Shown here piece after piece: positions 9,070 through 17,777 of a DNA stretch of 64,000 bases (within the stretch, counting starts at the first letter, position 1; every line of letters begins with the position of its first letter). The translations under genes were made by a program, and so were the position numbers. The notes under the pieces were generated by a model. The model was not told the DNA's origin and did not search any database. It saw only the letters and a list, made by a program, of their open reading frames with translations. Origin of the DNA: Thermaurantiacus tibetensis (lineage in GTDB: Bacteria; Pseudomonadota; Alphaproteobacteria; Sphingomonadales; Sphingomonadaceae); assembly GCF_015354055.1 (NCBI RefSeq), contig NZ_JACHTM010000002.1:782530-846529 (forward strand), written 5' to 3'.

Positions 9070-11205
9070 TCAGAAGCGGAGCGATGCGCCGCCGTAGACG
9101 GCGCGGGGGTCGCCGGGGAAGACGAGGGCGGACGACGGCGTCGCGCGGTTGACGAGATTGACCGCCGAGACGTGGGTGCGATTGCCAAGGTTGCGGCCGT
9201 CGACCCAGAGGACGACGCGGCCGCGCTGGAGCCGGGCCGACGCGCCGAGGAGGACGAAGCCATCCGCCGCGGCGCCGGGGGTGTTGAAGAGGTCGGTCTC
9301 GGTGCGGGAGCGGAGCGTGACGTTCGGCCGGAGCTCGAGCCCTTCCGCCGGGCGGACGGCAAGCTCGACATAGGCGGCGTGCTCGGGAAGGCCGGCCACG
9401 CGGTTGCGGCGGTAGACCGGGTCGTCGACGAAGCGGGCGGAGAGCCAGTCCCACTTGGCGGCAAGGTCGAGCGTGGCCGGCGGGAGGCCGAGGAGGGCGG
9501 CAAGGTCGGCGGTCGCGGCCGCCTCGAGGCCGTGGCGGCGGGTGACGCCGGCGTTCACGATGGGCGGGTTCAGGGCCCCGGCGGCATCGAGGCGGAGGAG
9601 CTCGCCCTCGATCCGGCTGCGGTAGAGGGTGACGTCCCAGCCGAAGGCGCCGGCCCGGCCGCGGCTGCCGATCTCGAAGGTGCCGGCGCGCTGGGCCTCG
9701 AGGCGGGGAATGCGGTCGGGCTGGAGGGGGATGTTGCCGCCGAGGTCGAAGAAGGCGGGAGCCTCGAAGCTCCGCGCCCAGCCGGCAAAGAGCGTGACGC
9801 CGGCGGCCGGGCGCCAGAGGAGGCCCGCGCCGGGCAGGAAGGCCGAGAAGCGCTGGTCGTAGGCCGGGCCGCCGGTGGGCGGATCCCCGGGGCCGGGTTC
9901 GTCGCGCCGGCTGGTGCGGACGGCCGCGAAGCTCGCGGTGGCGACAAGGCCGGGCGCGAACGCCCACTCCGCCCGGCCGAAGGCCTCGAGGTTGCGGGCC
10001 AGCCGGTCGCGGCTGGACGAGAGCGCGCCCTTCACCGCCGACAGCGGGCTCATGAGGCCGCCAGCGTAGGCGAAGGTCCGCGCCTCCTGCTCGGTTGCGG
10101 CAAAGCGGAGGCCAAGATTGGCCGCGAAGGGCTCGGGGCCGGAGTCCGCGCCGAGCGCCCAGCCGAGGCTCGCGCTGGTGGTGCGGTTGGTCTCCTCGAG
10201 GATGCCCTGGGGCGTGGCGTGGTCCTTGAAGCGGTCGTCATGAGCCAGCGCGAAGGTGACCCGGTGGTCGCCCGGCGCCCACACCGTGCGGCTGGCGACG
10301 TGGGACTGGCGGATGTCGTTGTCCTGGTCGCGGCGGCGGGCAACCAGCGAGGCCTGGCGCGGGTTGGCCTCGTATTCGGCGAAGGTGAGGACGCCCGGCC
10401 ACTTGCTGCGGAAATCCACGTGGCCGGCGAAGACCCGGGTCTCGAGCGCGGGCGCAAGGCGGACGCCAAGGTTGCCGGAGACGCGGGTGGCGCTGGTGGC
10501 CGACTGCTCGCGCCAGCCGTCGGTCGCCGAGCTGGAGAAGGCGAAGAAGCCGTCGAGGTTGCGGCCTGCCGCGCCGGCGAAGGCCCCGCCCCGCCAGCTG
10601 CCGAAGCTGCCGCCCTCGCCGTCGGTGCCGCCGCCAGGGTCGAGGCGGCCGGTGCGCGACTCGAGGAGGATGGCGCCGCCGAGCGTGGTGGCCCCGACCC
10701 CGAGCGCGGCCGGGCCGCGCAGGATGGTGAGGAAGGCGCCGCTCGCGAGATCGAGGGTCGGCGGGTCGAAGTTGCCGTCGGCCGCGTTCACCGGCACGCC
10801 ATCGCGCAGAAGCAGGAGGCCCTTGGCGTGGCCGGTGCGGACGAGGCCCGAGCCGCGGACGGAGAGGCGGAGATCCTCCGGGCCGAAGCGGGGGGCGGCG
10901 AAGACGCCGGGAGCGAGGCGGAGCGCGTCTGCGAGGGTCGCGCGGCGGCGACCCTCGGCATCGTCGAGCGCGACGACCGAGGCGCCGCCGGGAAGCCGGT
11001 CGACCGCGCGGGCGGCATCTTCGGACGAGTCGACCGTGAGCGAGGGGGAGAGCCGCCCGGTGACGACGATGACCGGGCGCTCGCCGGCGGCATCTTCCGC
11101 GCCCGCCCGCGCGGGCGCGGGGACGAGAGCGGGGGCGAACGGGACGAGCAGCAGGGCGAGACGGCAGGCGGGCGCGCGGCGCCCGCAGGAGACGGCAGCG
11201 AACAT
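9070..11205 (-). CDS. TonB-dependent outer-membrane receptor
   Basis: The 711-residue protein has a signal peptide, a plug domain (about residues 60-165: LADALRLAPGVF, LSVRGSG, ILRGPAAL) and a 22-strand-type barrel ending in the outer-membrane C-terminal Phe (GGASLRF). Such receptors bring in siderophores, metals, cobalamin or other large nutrients using TonB energy. No substrate-specific signature is visible. Its neighbours upstream encode DUF2946 and (divergently) DUF1826 proteins, which often accompany metal uptake. That suggests a metal chelate as ligand, as an inference. Confidence 0.93.
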   Translation of the reverse strand: MFAAVSCGRRAPACRLALLLVPFAPALVPAPARAGAEDAAGERPVIVVTGRLSPSLTVDSSEDAARAVDRLPGGASVVALDDAEGRRRATLADALRLAPGVFAAPRFGPEDLRLSVRGSGLVRTGHAKGLLLLRDGVPVNAADGNFDPPTLDLASGAFLTILRGPAALGVGATTLGGAILLESRTGRLDPGGGTDGEGGSFGSWRGGAFAGAAGRNLDGFFAFSSSATDGWREQSATSATRVSGNLGVRLAPALETRVFAGHVDFRSKWPGVLTFAEYEANPRQASLVARRRDQDNDIRQSHVASRTVWAPGDHRVTFALAHDDRFKDHATPQGILEETNRTTSASLGWALGADSGPEPFAANLGLRFAATEQEARTFAYAGGLMSPLSAVKGALSSSRDRLARNLEAFGRAEWAFAPGLVATASFAAVRTSRRDEPGPGDPPTGGPAYDQRFSAFLPGAGLLWRPAAGVTLFAGWARSFEAPAFFDLGGNIPLQPDRIPRLEAQRAGTFEIGSRGRAGAFGWDVTLYRSRIEGELLRLDAAGALNPPIVNAGVTRRHGLEAAATADLAALLGLPPATLDLAAKWDWLSARFVDDPVYRRNRVAGLPEHAAYVELAVRPAEGLELRPNVTLRSRTETDLFNTPGAAADGFVLLGASARLQRGRVVLWVDGRNLGNRTHVSAVNLVNRATPSSALVFPGDPRAVYGGASLRF

Positions 11206-11256
11206 GGAACCTCCGCGATGCGTGGAAGGGCCGGGCAGGCGCCCGGGACGGGACGC

Positions 11257-11685
11257 TCAGGCGGAGGCAGGCGGGGCGTGGGGCGGCGGCAGGCGGACCG
11301 GCGGCGTGACCGCCGGGAGGGCGGCCGGAGCGGGGAGGGGCGCGGGCGGGGGGCGGAGCGCGGACGGGGCCGCGACGGCCGGGGCCAGCGGCGGCGCCGG
11401 GGCCTTGGCCAGTGCGGCCGGGCAGGAGGCGGCGGGGCCGGCCTTGCCGGGCGCGCCGGCGCCCGGGTCATCGGCGCCCGGTTCATTGGCGCCCGGGTCG
11501 AGCGTGGCGGCGACCGGGCCGGCGGCGGTGCAGATGACGAGCTCGAGGCCGGCCGCGCCGGCGCGCGGCATCCACCCCGGCGGCAGCAGGCCGGCGAGCG
11601 CCAGGAGGAGGGCGGCAAGGCCGAGCACGCGGGGGCGCGCGCACGCGGGAGCGCGGTGACGGCGCGGTGCTTGACCCCAGGACAT
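11257..11685 (-). CDS. DUF2946-like small exported protein
   Basis: The 142-residue protein has a basic N-terminus and a hydrophobic segment, followed by LLPPGWMPRAGAAGLELVICTAAGP. The PxGWMP and LVICTA pattern identifies the DUF2946 family, of unknown function, usually encoded next to TonB receptors and copper or other metal proteins. The rest is Ala/Pro-rich and poorly conserved. It is the first gene of a minus-strand group with the TonB receptor, and its start lies only 15 bp from the start of the divergent DUF1826 gene. Confidence 0.7.
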   Translation of the reverse strand: MSWGQAPRRHRAPACARPRVLGLAALLLALAGLLPPGWMPRAGAAGLELVICTAAGPVAATLDPGANEPGADDPGAGAPGKAGPAASCPAALAKAPAPPLAPAVAAPSALRPPPAPLPAPAALPAVTPPVRLPPPHAPPASA

Positions 11686-11700
11686 GGCGGGGCCAGAAGC

Positions 11701-12306
11701 ATGAGACAGTGTTACATGCAAGGGCTGTCGGACGGCGGCATGGCTGGAGTGGGGGACGGGGTGGCGGCGGGCGACCCGTGGGCGGCGATCCTCGCGCCGG
11801 AGATCTCCGTGGTGGTGGACCCGGTGCCGGTGGCGGGGCCTGGCGCCCGCTGGGTGCGGGCGCTCGCCGCCGAGGCGCCGTTCGCCGAGCGGGTCTCGGG
11901 CGCGCCCGGGGAGGTGGCGGCGCTGCTTCCGGGCGTGCCGGCGGCGCTGCGCCGGCTCGCGGACCGGCTGGCGCGGCGGTTCGCGGCGGTCACGGGCGCC
12001 GGGGCGCTCGAGCTGCGGGTGGAAGGCGTGGCCGACGACGCCTGCCGGAAGCTGCATGCCGACTGGACCGACGTGCGGCTGCTGCTTACCCTCGCCGGGC
12101 TGGGGACGGAGCACGCCGGCGGCGACGACCCTGGTGCGCCGCTCCGGCGGGTGCCGACCGGCCACGTCGCCCTCCTCAAGGGGCGGCTGTTCCCGGGCGC
12201 CGGACCGGGGCGGCACCCGCCCTGCCTGCACCGCTCCCCGCCGCTTGCCGGGACGGGGGCAAGGCGGCTGCTCCTGGTGATGAACCGGGCGGAGGCGGCC
12301 TGGTGA
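11701..12306 (+). CDS. DUF1826 family protein with an altered C-terminus
   Basis: The protein (201 residues) shows the DUF1826 pattern: CRKLHADWTDVRLLLTLAGLGTE, then VPTGHVALLKGRLFPG, a CLHRSPP box and GARRLLLVMN. The conserved Cys/His residues suggest metal binding. The family is often linked to zinc-starvation genes, but its activity is unknown. The first ATG at 11701 leaves almost no room for divergent promoters, so the true start may be 11716 or 11740. The stop at 12304 exists only because of a 26-bp tandem duplication. Without it the frame would continue through 11 further codons to a TAG near 12354. Confidence 0.78.
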   Translation: MRQCYMQGLSDGGMAGVGDGVAAGDPWAAILAPEISVVVDPVPVAGPGARWVRALAAEAPFAERVSGAPGEVAALLPGVPAALRRLADRLARRFAAVTGAGALELRVEGVADDACRKLHADWTDVRLLLTLAGLGTEHAGGDDPGAPLRRVPTGHVALLKGRLFPGAGPGRHPPCLHRSPPLAGTGARRLLLVMNRAEAAW

Positions 12307-12324
12307 TGAACCGGGCGGAGGCGG
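12273..12324. repeat. Exact 26-bp tandem duplication at the 3' end of the DUF1826 gene
   Basis: Positions 12273-12298 and 12299-12324 are identical 26-mers (CCTGGTGATGAACC...GAGGCGG). Because 26 is not a multiple of three, the second copy is read out of frame and supplies the TGA that ends the gene. The exact identity suggests a recent slip. Confidence 0.95.
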
Positions 12325-12389
12325 ATGGCGTTGGCCGGGACGGGCCGGCCTGCTAGGTGGGGCAGAGGCGCAGTCGGGAGGAGGCGAGG

Positions 12390-13523
12390 ATGGGCGGGGA
12401 CGGGACGGACGGAGGCGCGAGGCGGGGAGGCCGGGGGCGCGGCCACCGCTTGCGGGTGGCGCTGGCAGCGGCGCTGGCGGTGGCGGCAGCGCCGGCGGCA
12501 GGACCGGCTGCGGCCTGCACCCGGGCGGTGTGGCAGGGAAGCTCGGGGCAGGTGATCACGGCGCGCTCGATGGACTTTGCCGTCGACATTCCGACGGAGC
12601 TCTGGATTTTGCCGCGCGGCATCGCCCGGACCGGGGAGACGGGCGCGAACACGCTGACGTGGACTGCGAAGCACGGCAGCGTGGTGGCCTCGGGCTTCGG
12701 GGTGGCGACGACCGACGGGGTGAACGAGGCGGGGCTTGCCGCGAACCTGCTGTGGCTGACGCCCTCGCGCTACGCGCCGTTCGGGCCGGGGGCGAAGCCG
12801 GGGCTTGCGATCTCGCTCTGGGCGCAGTGGGTGCTCGACAACTTCGCGACCGTGGCCGAGGCGGTGGAGGCGATGCGGGCCGAGCCGTTCACGCTGGTGA
12901 CCGACGATCTCCCCGGCCAGCCGGGGCGGCTGACGACGGTGCACCTGTCGATCTCGGACGCGAGCGGCGATTCGGCGGTGATCGAGTATGTCGATGGCAA
13001 GCAGGTGATCCACCACGGCCGCGCCTACCGGGTGATGACCAACGAGCCCTTCTACGATGCCCAGCTGGCGCTTGACGCCTACTGGAAGGCGGTGGGGGGG
13101 ACGGCGATGCTGCCCGGCTCGTCGCGGGCGGCGGACCGGTTCGTGCGCGCGAGCTTCTATGTGGACGCGCTGCCGAAGGACCTTTCGCCCGACGTGGCGC
13201 TGGCCTCGATGATGGGGGTGATCCGCAATGTCTCGACGCCCTTCGGGTTCGTGACGCCGCAGTCGCCGAACAATTCCTCGACGCTTTGGCGGACGCTCTT
13301 CGACCACCAGCGGAAGCTCTACCTCTTTGACTCGACCTTCGCGCCGAGCGCGATCTGGGTGGATCTGCGGAAGGTCGACTTCCGGCCGGGGGCGGGCGTG
13401 CGGAAGCTGGCGCTTGGCGAGCGGCAGGCCCACGGGCTTTCGGGCGATGTCACGGCGCGGTTCGTGCGGGCGGAGCCCTTCCGCTTCCAGGGGATCGCGC
13501 CAGAGGCGGGCGGCAGCCGCTAG
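12390..13523 (+). CDS. Exported choloylglycine hydrolase / penicillin V acylase-like amidase
   Basis: The 377-residue protein belongs to the linear-amide C-N hydrolases of the Ntn fold. A basic, hydrophobic signal peptide ends at AAA and is followed by Cys43, which would become the N-terminal nucleophile after cleavage (CTRAVW). Downstream features are SMDF, DGVNEAGLAANLLWL and the NNSSTLWRTLFD region. Relatives cleave bile-salt conjugates, penicillin V or acyl-homoserine lactones. The substrate here cannot be read from sequence. The ATG at 12390 is preceded by GGGAGGAGG, which decides the start. Confidence 0.88.
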   Translation: MGGDGTDGGARRGGRGRGHRLRVALAAALAVAAAPAAGPAAACTRAVWQGSSGQVITARSMDFAVDIPTELWILPRGIARTGETGANTLTWTAKHGSVVASGFGVATTDGVNEAGLAANLLWLTPSRYAPFGPGAKPGLAISLWAQWVLDNFATVAEAVEAMRAEPFTLVTDDLPGQPGRLTTVHLSISDASGDSAVIEYVDGKQVIHHGRAYRVMTNEPFYDAQLALDAYWKAVGGTAMLPGSSRAADRFVRASFYVDALPKDLSPDVALASMMGVIRNVSTPFGFVTPQSPNNSSTLWRTLFDHQRKLYLFDSTFAPSAIWVDLRKVDFRPGAGVRKLALGERQAHGLSGDVTARFVRAEPFRFQGIAPEAGGSR

Positions 13524-13645
13524 CGGCACGGGCGGCTGGGCGGAAGACCCGGCGCGCGCGCGGGCGCGCGCGGGGAGACTGGGGCCGGTTGATCGAAGGA
13601 GTCGATGACGGCGAGCGAAAGGCTTCGCTGGCGCGCGGAGGTTCA

Positions 13646-13667
13646 TGAGGCTATGAGGATAGCCTCA
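13646..13667. promoter_or_regulatory. Perfect 9-bp inverted repeat upstream of the peroxiredoxin gene
   Basis: TGAGGCTAT and ATAGCCTCA are perfect inverted arms around a GAGG centre, 30 bp before the peroxiredoxin ATG. The size and symmetry fit an operator for a dimeric repressor or activator. It does not match the OxyR spacing (CTAT-N7-ATAG). The likely logic is peroxide- or iron-responsive control, but the regulator is unknown. Confidence 0.55.
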
Positions 13668-13696
13668 AGAGCAAGGCAAGGCACAGGAGACCGAGC

Positions 13697-14356
13697 ATGA
13701 CCGAGAGCGCTTCGACCGAGCCGCGCCGGGGCCTTCCCCGGATCAACGAGCCAGCCCCCGACTTCGCGGCGAAGACGACCCATGGGCCCCGCAGGCTTGC
13801 CGACTACCGGGGCAGATGGCTCATCCTCTTCTCCCACCCGGCGGACTTCACGCCGGTGTGCACGACCGAGTTCATCGCCTTTGCGCGCAACGCCGAGCGG
13901 TTCCGGGCGCTGGGTGCCGAGCTTCTCGGGCTCTCGATCGATTCGAACTACGCCCACATCGCCTGGGTCCGGAACATCCGCGAGAAGTTCGGCGTGGAGA
14001 TCCCCTTCCCGATCATCGAGGACATCTCGATGGAGGTCGCCTCGGCCTACGGGATGATCCACCCCGGCGCCTCCGACACCCAGGCGGTGCGCGCGACCTT
14101 CTTCATCGACCCCGAGGGCGTGCTGCGGGCGATGGTCTACTACCCCATGTCGAACGGGCGCTCGATCGAGGAGTTCCTGCGGCTGCTCGAGGCGCTGCAG
14201 ACCGCCGACCGCGAGAAGGTGGCAACGCCGGAGGGCTGGCGGCCGGGCGACCCGGTGATCGTGCCGCCGCCGCAGACGGTGGCGGATGCCGACGCCCGCA
14301 TGGGCCAGGGCTTCGACACGGTGGACTGGTACTTCAGCCGCAGGACGCTTGGCTGA
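13697..14356 (+). CDS. 1-Cys peroxiredoxin (Prx6 type)
   Basis: Peroxiredoxins reduce hydrogen peroxide and organic peroxides. The 219-residue protein has the active-site PVCTTEF with peroxidatic Cys55, HPADFTP before it and the long C-terminal Prx6 arm. Cys55 is the only cysteine. The archaeal-type C-terminal resolving cysteines (CxDWYFC) are replaced, here as TVDWYFS. It is therefore a 1-Cys enzyme that needs an external thiol. A palindrome at 13646 probably regulates it. It converges on the ABC permease gene across a strong hairpin. Confidence 0.95.
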   Translation: MTESASTEPRRGLPRINEPAPDFAAKTTHGPRRLADYRGRWLILFSHPADFTPVCTTEFIAFARNAERFRALGAELLGLSIDSNYAHIAWVRNIREKFGVEIPFPIIEDISMEVASAYGMIHPGASDTQAVRATFFIDPEGVLRAMVYYPMSNGRSIEEFLRLLEALQTADREKVATPEGWRPGDPVIVPPPQTVADADARMGQGFDTVDWYFSRRTLG

Positions 14357-14363
14357 CGGGCCG

Positions 14364-14390
14364 GGGCCGGCGGCTCAGCGCCGCCGGCCC
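14364..14390. terminator. Perfect 11-bp GC hairpin between convergent genes
   Basis: GGGCCGGCGGC and GCCGCCGGCCC pair perfectly around the 5-nt loop TCAGC. The stem starts 8 bases after the peroxiredoxin stop and overlaps the last codons of the minus-strand permease. There is no U-run. It is probably a shared 3'-end hairpin. Confidence 0.55.
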
Positions 14391-15514
14391 GCCGCAGCGC
14401 CGGGAGCGGGCGCGGGCGCCGGAGCGGCGAGGCGGGCGGCCGCGAGAAGGCCGTAGCCAAGCGCGAGCAGGAGGAGGTTGAGGACGGCGGGCAGGTGATC
14501 GGCGAGCCGCCCGCCCATCTGGTTGAGGCCGACCATGAGCTCGAGCCCCGAGGTGGTGGGGAAGAGCCGGGCGAAGGCCTGGAGGGGAAGGGGCGTGGCC
14601 TCGGCCGGCCAGCTGATGCCGGCGAGGAAGAAGAGGGGGAGCGAGAGGGCAAGCCCGAGCTGGAGCGGCTGCTCGCGGGCCGTGACGAGGCTCGCGGCGG
14701 CGAGTGCGGCGGCAACGGTGGCGGCGACGAACAGGGCAGCGCCCGCAAGGACCTCGGCCAGAGGCGCAGCGGCGCGCGGATAGTCGTGAAGCCAGAAGAC
14801 GAAGCCGACGAACCAGACGGTCTGCACCATGCCGAGGACGAGGCCGCCGAGCGCGAGCCCGGCGAGCTGGCGGAGCGGCAGCCGGAGCGGGCGGCCGAGC
14901 CGCTCGCGCGCGGTGCCGGCAACGAGCGCAAGGCCGAGGAGCAGCGTCTGGTGGACGATGACGAAGGCGACGCCGGGGAAGACGGCGGCGCCATAGCCCT
15001 CGCGGACGTTGAAGAGCGGGCGGGTGACGAGCGCGAGCGCCGGCGGCGCGGGCGGGCCGGCGGCGCGGGCCTGGGCAAGCGCGGCCTCGCGCCCGGTCTC
15101 GGCAAGTGCGGCGCCAGCGCCGGCGAGCGCGGCGGAACCCTGAAGCAGGTGGGCGCCGTGGCCGACGAGGGCGACGGTCCCCGTCTCCCCCCGGGCGATG
15201 CGCCGCGAGAAGTCGGCGGGCACGAGCACGGCGGCGACGGCGCGGTCTTCGGCGAGCCAGAGCTGGGCCTCGGCCGGGCTGGCAAGCGACGCGACCAGAT
15301 GGACGCGGGGCTCGGCGGCAAGCGCGGCGACGAGGCGGCGGCTGATCGCGCTGCCGTCTTCGTCGACGACGACGACCGGGGCCTTTCGCACCACCTCGCC
15401 GGAGTAGGCGCTGGGGTAGAAGAGGGCGTAGAGGAGCGGCGCGCCGACGAGGAGGAGCGCGGCGGCGCGGTCGGCAAGGACCGCCGCGAGGAAGGCGCGC
15501 AGCGCGGAGAGCAT
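14375..15514 (-). CDS. ABC-2 type transport permease (exporter subunit 2)
   Basis: The 379-residue membrane protein has one N-terminal helix (residues about 12-33), a large periplasmic domain with VVVVDEDGSAISRRL, and five C-terminal helices. That is the YhhJ/YbhR-like ABC2_membrane_3 layout. Its start overlaps the stop of the preceding permease (TGATG). It is the last gene of the tolC-hlyD-permease-permease operon. Such exporters move drugs or lipophilic compounds through an HlyD-TolC conduit. No ATPase domain is fused to it. Confidence 0.88.
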   Translation of the reverse strand: MLSALRAFLAAVLADRAAALLLVGAPLLYALFYPSAYSGEVVRKAPVVVVDEDGSAISRRLVAALAAEPRVHLVASLASPAEAQLWLAEDRAVAAVLVPADFSRRIARGETGTVALVGHGAHLLQGSAALAGAGAALAETGREAALAQARAAGPPAPPALALVTRPLFNVREGYGAAVFPGVAFVIVHQTLLLGLALVAGTARERLGRPLRLPLRQLAGLALGGLVLGMVQTVWFVGFVFWLHDYPRAAAPLAEVLAGAALFVAATVAAALAAASLVTAREQPLQLGLALSLPLFFLAGISWPAEATPLPLQAFARLFPTTSGLELMVGLNQMGGRLADHLPAVLNLLLLALGYGLLAAARLAAPAPAPAPGAAAGRRR

Positions 15515-16725
15515 CAGCGCCGGCCCCAGGCCGAAGGCGCGCGCGCGGCGCGGAGGTAGAGGAGGGCGCCGGGGATGCCGGCGGCAAGCGCGATCGCGAG
15601 CATCGGCAGGAGGGGCTGGGCGGCAAGGGCGAGCGGCGCATCGGCCACCCAGGTGCGGGCCACCAGGCGGGCGAAGTGGGTGAAGGGCAGGAGGTCGCTC
15701 CAGACCCGGCCGAAGGCGTTGGCCTGCTGCTGGGGGAAGATGGCACCCGCAAAGGCGAAGGAGGCCCCGGCGTAGAGGCCGGTGAGCGAGAGCGACTGCG
15801 AGAGCGTGCGGGTGGCGCCCACGAGGAGAAGGGCGACTCCGGCATAGGCGAGATACATGGCAAGGCTGCCGAGGAGGAGGAGGGGAAGCGAGCCCTCGAC
15901 CCGCCAGCCGCGCACGCCGGCAAGCCAGAGGATGGCAAGCGCGCTCCAGCCGAGGAAGACGAGGAGGTGCGGGAGGAGCTTGCCGGCAAGCGCCGCCGGG
16001 CCCGCGGGCGCCCAGCTGCGGGCCGTGCCGTCGCGAAGCTCGCGGCCGAGCGCGGACACGGCCGCGAGCATGAAGAGGAGGTGGAGGATGGCGGGGTGGA
16101 GGAGGCTCAGGAGCTGGAACTCCTGGCTTGCCGGCGCGTTCCACGCGAACGTGGCGAGGGCCGCGACCGGCGGCGGCCGGACCGCGCCGGGCGGCGCGAC
16201 GGCGGCGAGGCGCTCGCGGGCGAGGACGGCGTTGGCGTGGGCGACGATGGCGGCCATCTCCCGCTCGGCCGTCGCCGCCGCAGCCGGCACGCTCGCGTTG
16301 ACGAGGAGGAGGACGGGGGCGGCGCCCGCGTGGATCCGCGCCGGCGCGTCGGCCGGGACGAGCACGGCGGCGCGGACGGCGCCGGCACGGAGCAGGCGCT
16401 CGGCCTCGGCCATGTCGGCAGGCTTGGCGGCGAGCCGCAGGCCCGGCGCGGCCTCGATCGCGGCCATGAGGCCGCGGCCGATGGCGCTGCCGTCGGCTGC
16501 GACCACGGCAACCGGAAGGCCGCGCACCACGCCGCCGGCGAGCTGCCAGGAGAGGAGCGCGCACAGCAGGAGGGGCAGGACGGCGAGGAGGGCGAGGTCC
16601 ACCGGGCTTCGGCCCAGGAACGCGATCTCGCGGCGCAGGCTCGCCCGGAAGCCGGCGCGCGCCCCAGCCGCGGCCGCGGGGAACGGGGCGGCCGGGCGGG
16701 GCGCAGCGGGGACGGCGCCGCTCAC
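15514..16725 (-). CDS. ABC-2 type transport permease (exporter subunit 1)
   Basis: The 403-residue protein has the same layout as the next gene: one N-terminal helix (about residues 41-63), a periplasmic domain with VAVVAADGSAIGRGL, and a block of five or six C-terminal helices. The two permeases are probably paralogues that form a heterodimer. The GTG start overlaps the hlyD stop by four bases (GTGA). The pair resembles YbhS/YbhR, which need a separate or fused ATP-binding subunit. None is encoded nearby. Confidence 0.88.
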   Translation of the reverse strand: MSGAVPAAPRPAAPFPAAAAGARAGFRASLRREIAFLGRSPVDLALLAVLPLLLCALLSWQLAGGVVRGLPVAVVAADGSAIGRGLMAAIEAAPGLRLAAKPADMAEAERLLRAGAVRAAVLVPADAPARIHAGAAPVLLLVNASVPAAAATAEREMAAIVAHANAVLARERLAAVAPPGAVRPPPVAALATFAWNAPASQEFQLLSLLHPAILHLLFMLAAVSALGRELRDGTARSWAPAGPAALAGKLLPHLLVFLGWSALAILWLAGVRGWRVEGSLPLLLLGSLAMYLAYAGVALLLVGATRTLSQSLSLTGLYAGASFAFAGAIFPQQQANAFGRVWSDLLPFTHFARLVARTWVADAPLALAAQPLLPMLAIALAAGIPGALLYLRAARAPSAWGRR

Positions 16726-17777
16726 TGCGGCCAGGCGAAGAGGACCGACATGCCGGGCCGGAGGCCCTCGACCGGCTCGGCAGGCCGGAGCCTCACCTCG
16801 AAGCCGCGCACGTCGAAACCGCTCGACTGGCGGGTGGCGCGCCAGGTGGCATAGTCCCCTGCAGGGGCGATCATCTCGACGGTGAAGCGGACGCGGCGGT
16901 CGCCGAGCGCGGGGACGGTGCCGACCAGCGCGCTGCCGGGGCGGACGCCGGGCATCTGGTCCTCGCGGAGCGTGACGGTGACCCAGGGGGCGGCCGTTTC
17001 GGTCAGCAGCATCACCGGGTAGCCGGCGCCGACGATCTCGCCCGGCTCTGCGAGGCGGCGGCCGACCTCGCCGGCGGCAGGCGCGACGATGCGGGTCTCG
17101 GCGCGGGCCGCCTCGACCTCGGCGCGGGCAGCGGCGGCCTGGGCGGCCTGCGCCTTCGCCGCCCGCCGGTCCTCGACCCGGGCGCCCTCGACCGCGGTCT
17201 CATACTGGGCGCGGGCGGCGCGCGCGGCTTCTTCGGCTGCGACCATGTTGGTGCGGGCCTCGTCGCGCTTCTGGCCTGGCACCACCCCTTCGCGGGCGAG
17301 GCGGTCGATGCGGGCGAAGGTGACCCGGGCCAGCTCGGCCGCCGCCTCCGCCCGGCGCCACTGCGCCTCGGCCGCGGCAATCTCGGTGGGCCGCGCGCCG
17401 GCCTCGGCTTTCGCGGCCATGGCCTCGGCCGCCTCGACCGCGGCGGCCGCCTGCCGCTCCTTCGCCGCCACCTCGGGGCTGTCGAGGGTGGCGAGGAGCT
17501 GGCCGGATTCGACCCGCTCGCCCTCGCGGACGTGGATGGCGGCGAGCCGGCCGGTGACCTTGCTGGCGACGCGCAGCTCGCGGGCATCGACCAGGCCCTG
17601 GAGCTGGCCGGGAGCGGGGCGGAAGCCGAGCCAGAGCCCGACCGCGAGCAGGAGCGCGACCGCGGCGCCGGCGAGGGCGAGCGCGGCGCCGCGGACGGGC
17701 CCGCCATCGGGCGCGGCCCCGGCGGCGGGAGGGTCGGCGGCGGGAGGGTCGGCGGCGGGAGGGTCGGCGGCGGTCAC
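16722..17777 (-). CDS. HlyD-family membrane-fusion (periplasmic adaptor) protein
   Basis: The adaptor links an inner-membrane exporter to an outer-membrane channel. The 351-residue protein has a repeated DPPAA N-terminus, one transmembrane helix (about residues 32-50), a split lipoyl-like domain (VTGRLAAIHVREGERVESGQLLATLDS), a long Ala/Glu-rich coiled coil (about 105-215) and a beta-barrel domain. This fits the YbhG/EmrA class. The GTG start overlaps the tolC stop by four bases, and the stop overlaps the next permease start, so the operon is tightly coupled. Confidence 0.93.
   Translation of the reverse strand: MTAADPPAADPPAADPPAAGAAPDGGPVRGAALALAGAAVALLLAVGLWLGFRPAPGQLQGLVDARELRVASKVTGRLAAIHVREGERVESGQLLATLDSPEVAAKERQAAAAVEAAEAMAAKAEAGARPTEIAAAEAQWRRAEAAAELARVTFARIDRLAREGVVPGQKRDEARTNMVAAEEAARAARAQYETAVEGARVEDRRAAKAQAAQAAAARAEVEAARAETRIVAPAAGEVGRRLAEPGEIVGAGYPVMLLTETAAPWVTVTLREDQMPGVRPGSALVGTVPALGDRRVRFTVEMIAPAGDYATWRATRQSSGFDVRGFEVRLRPAEPVEGLRPGMSVLFAWPQ

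Noticed and set aside
13551..13573. Alternating CG run as a Z-DNA or regulatory element
   Set aside because: Such runs are expected at this GC content, and nothing else marks it as functional.
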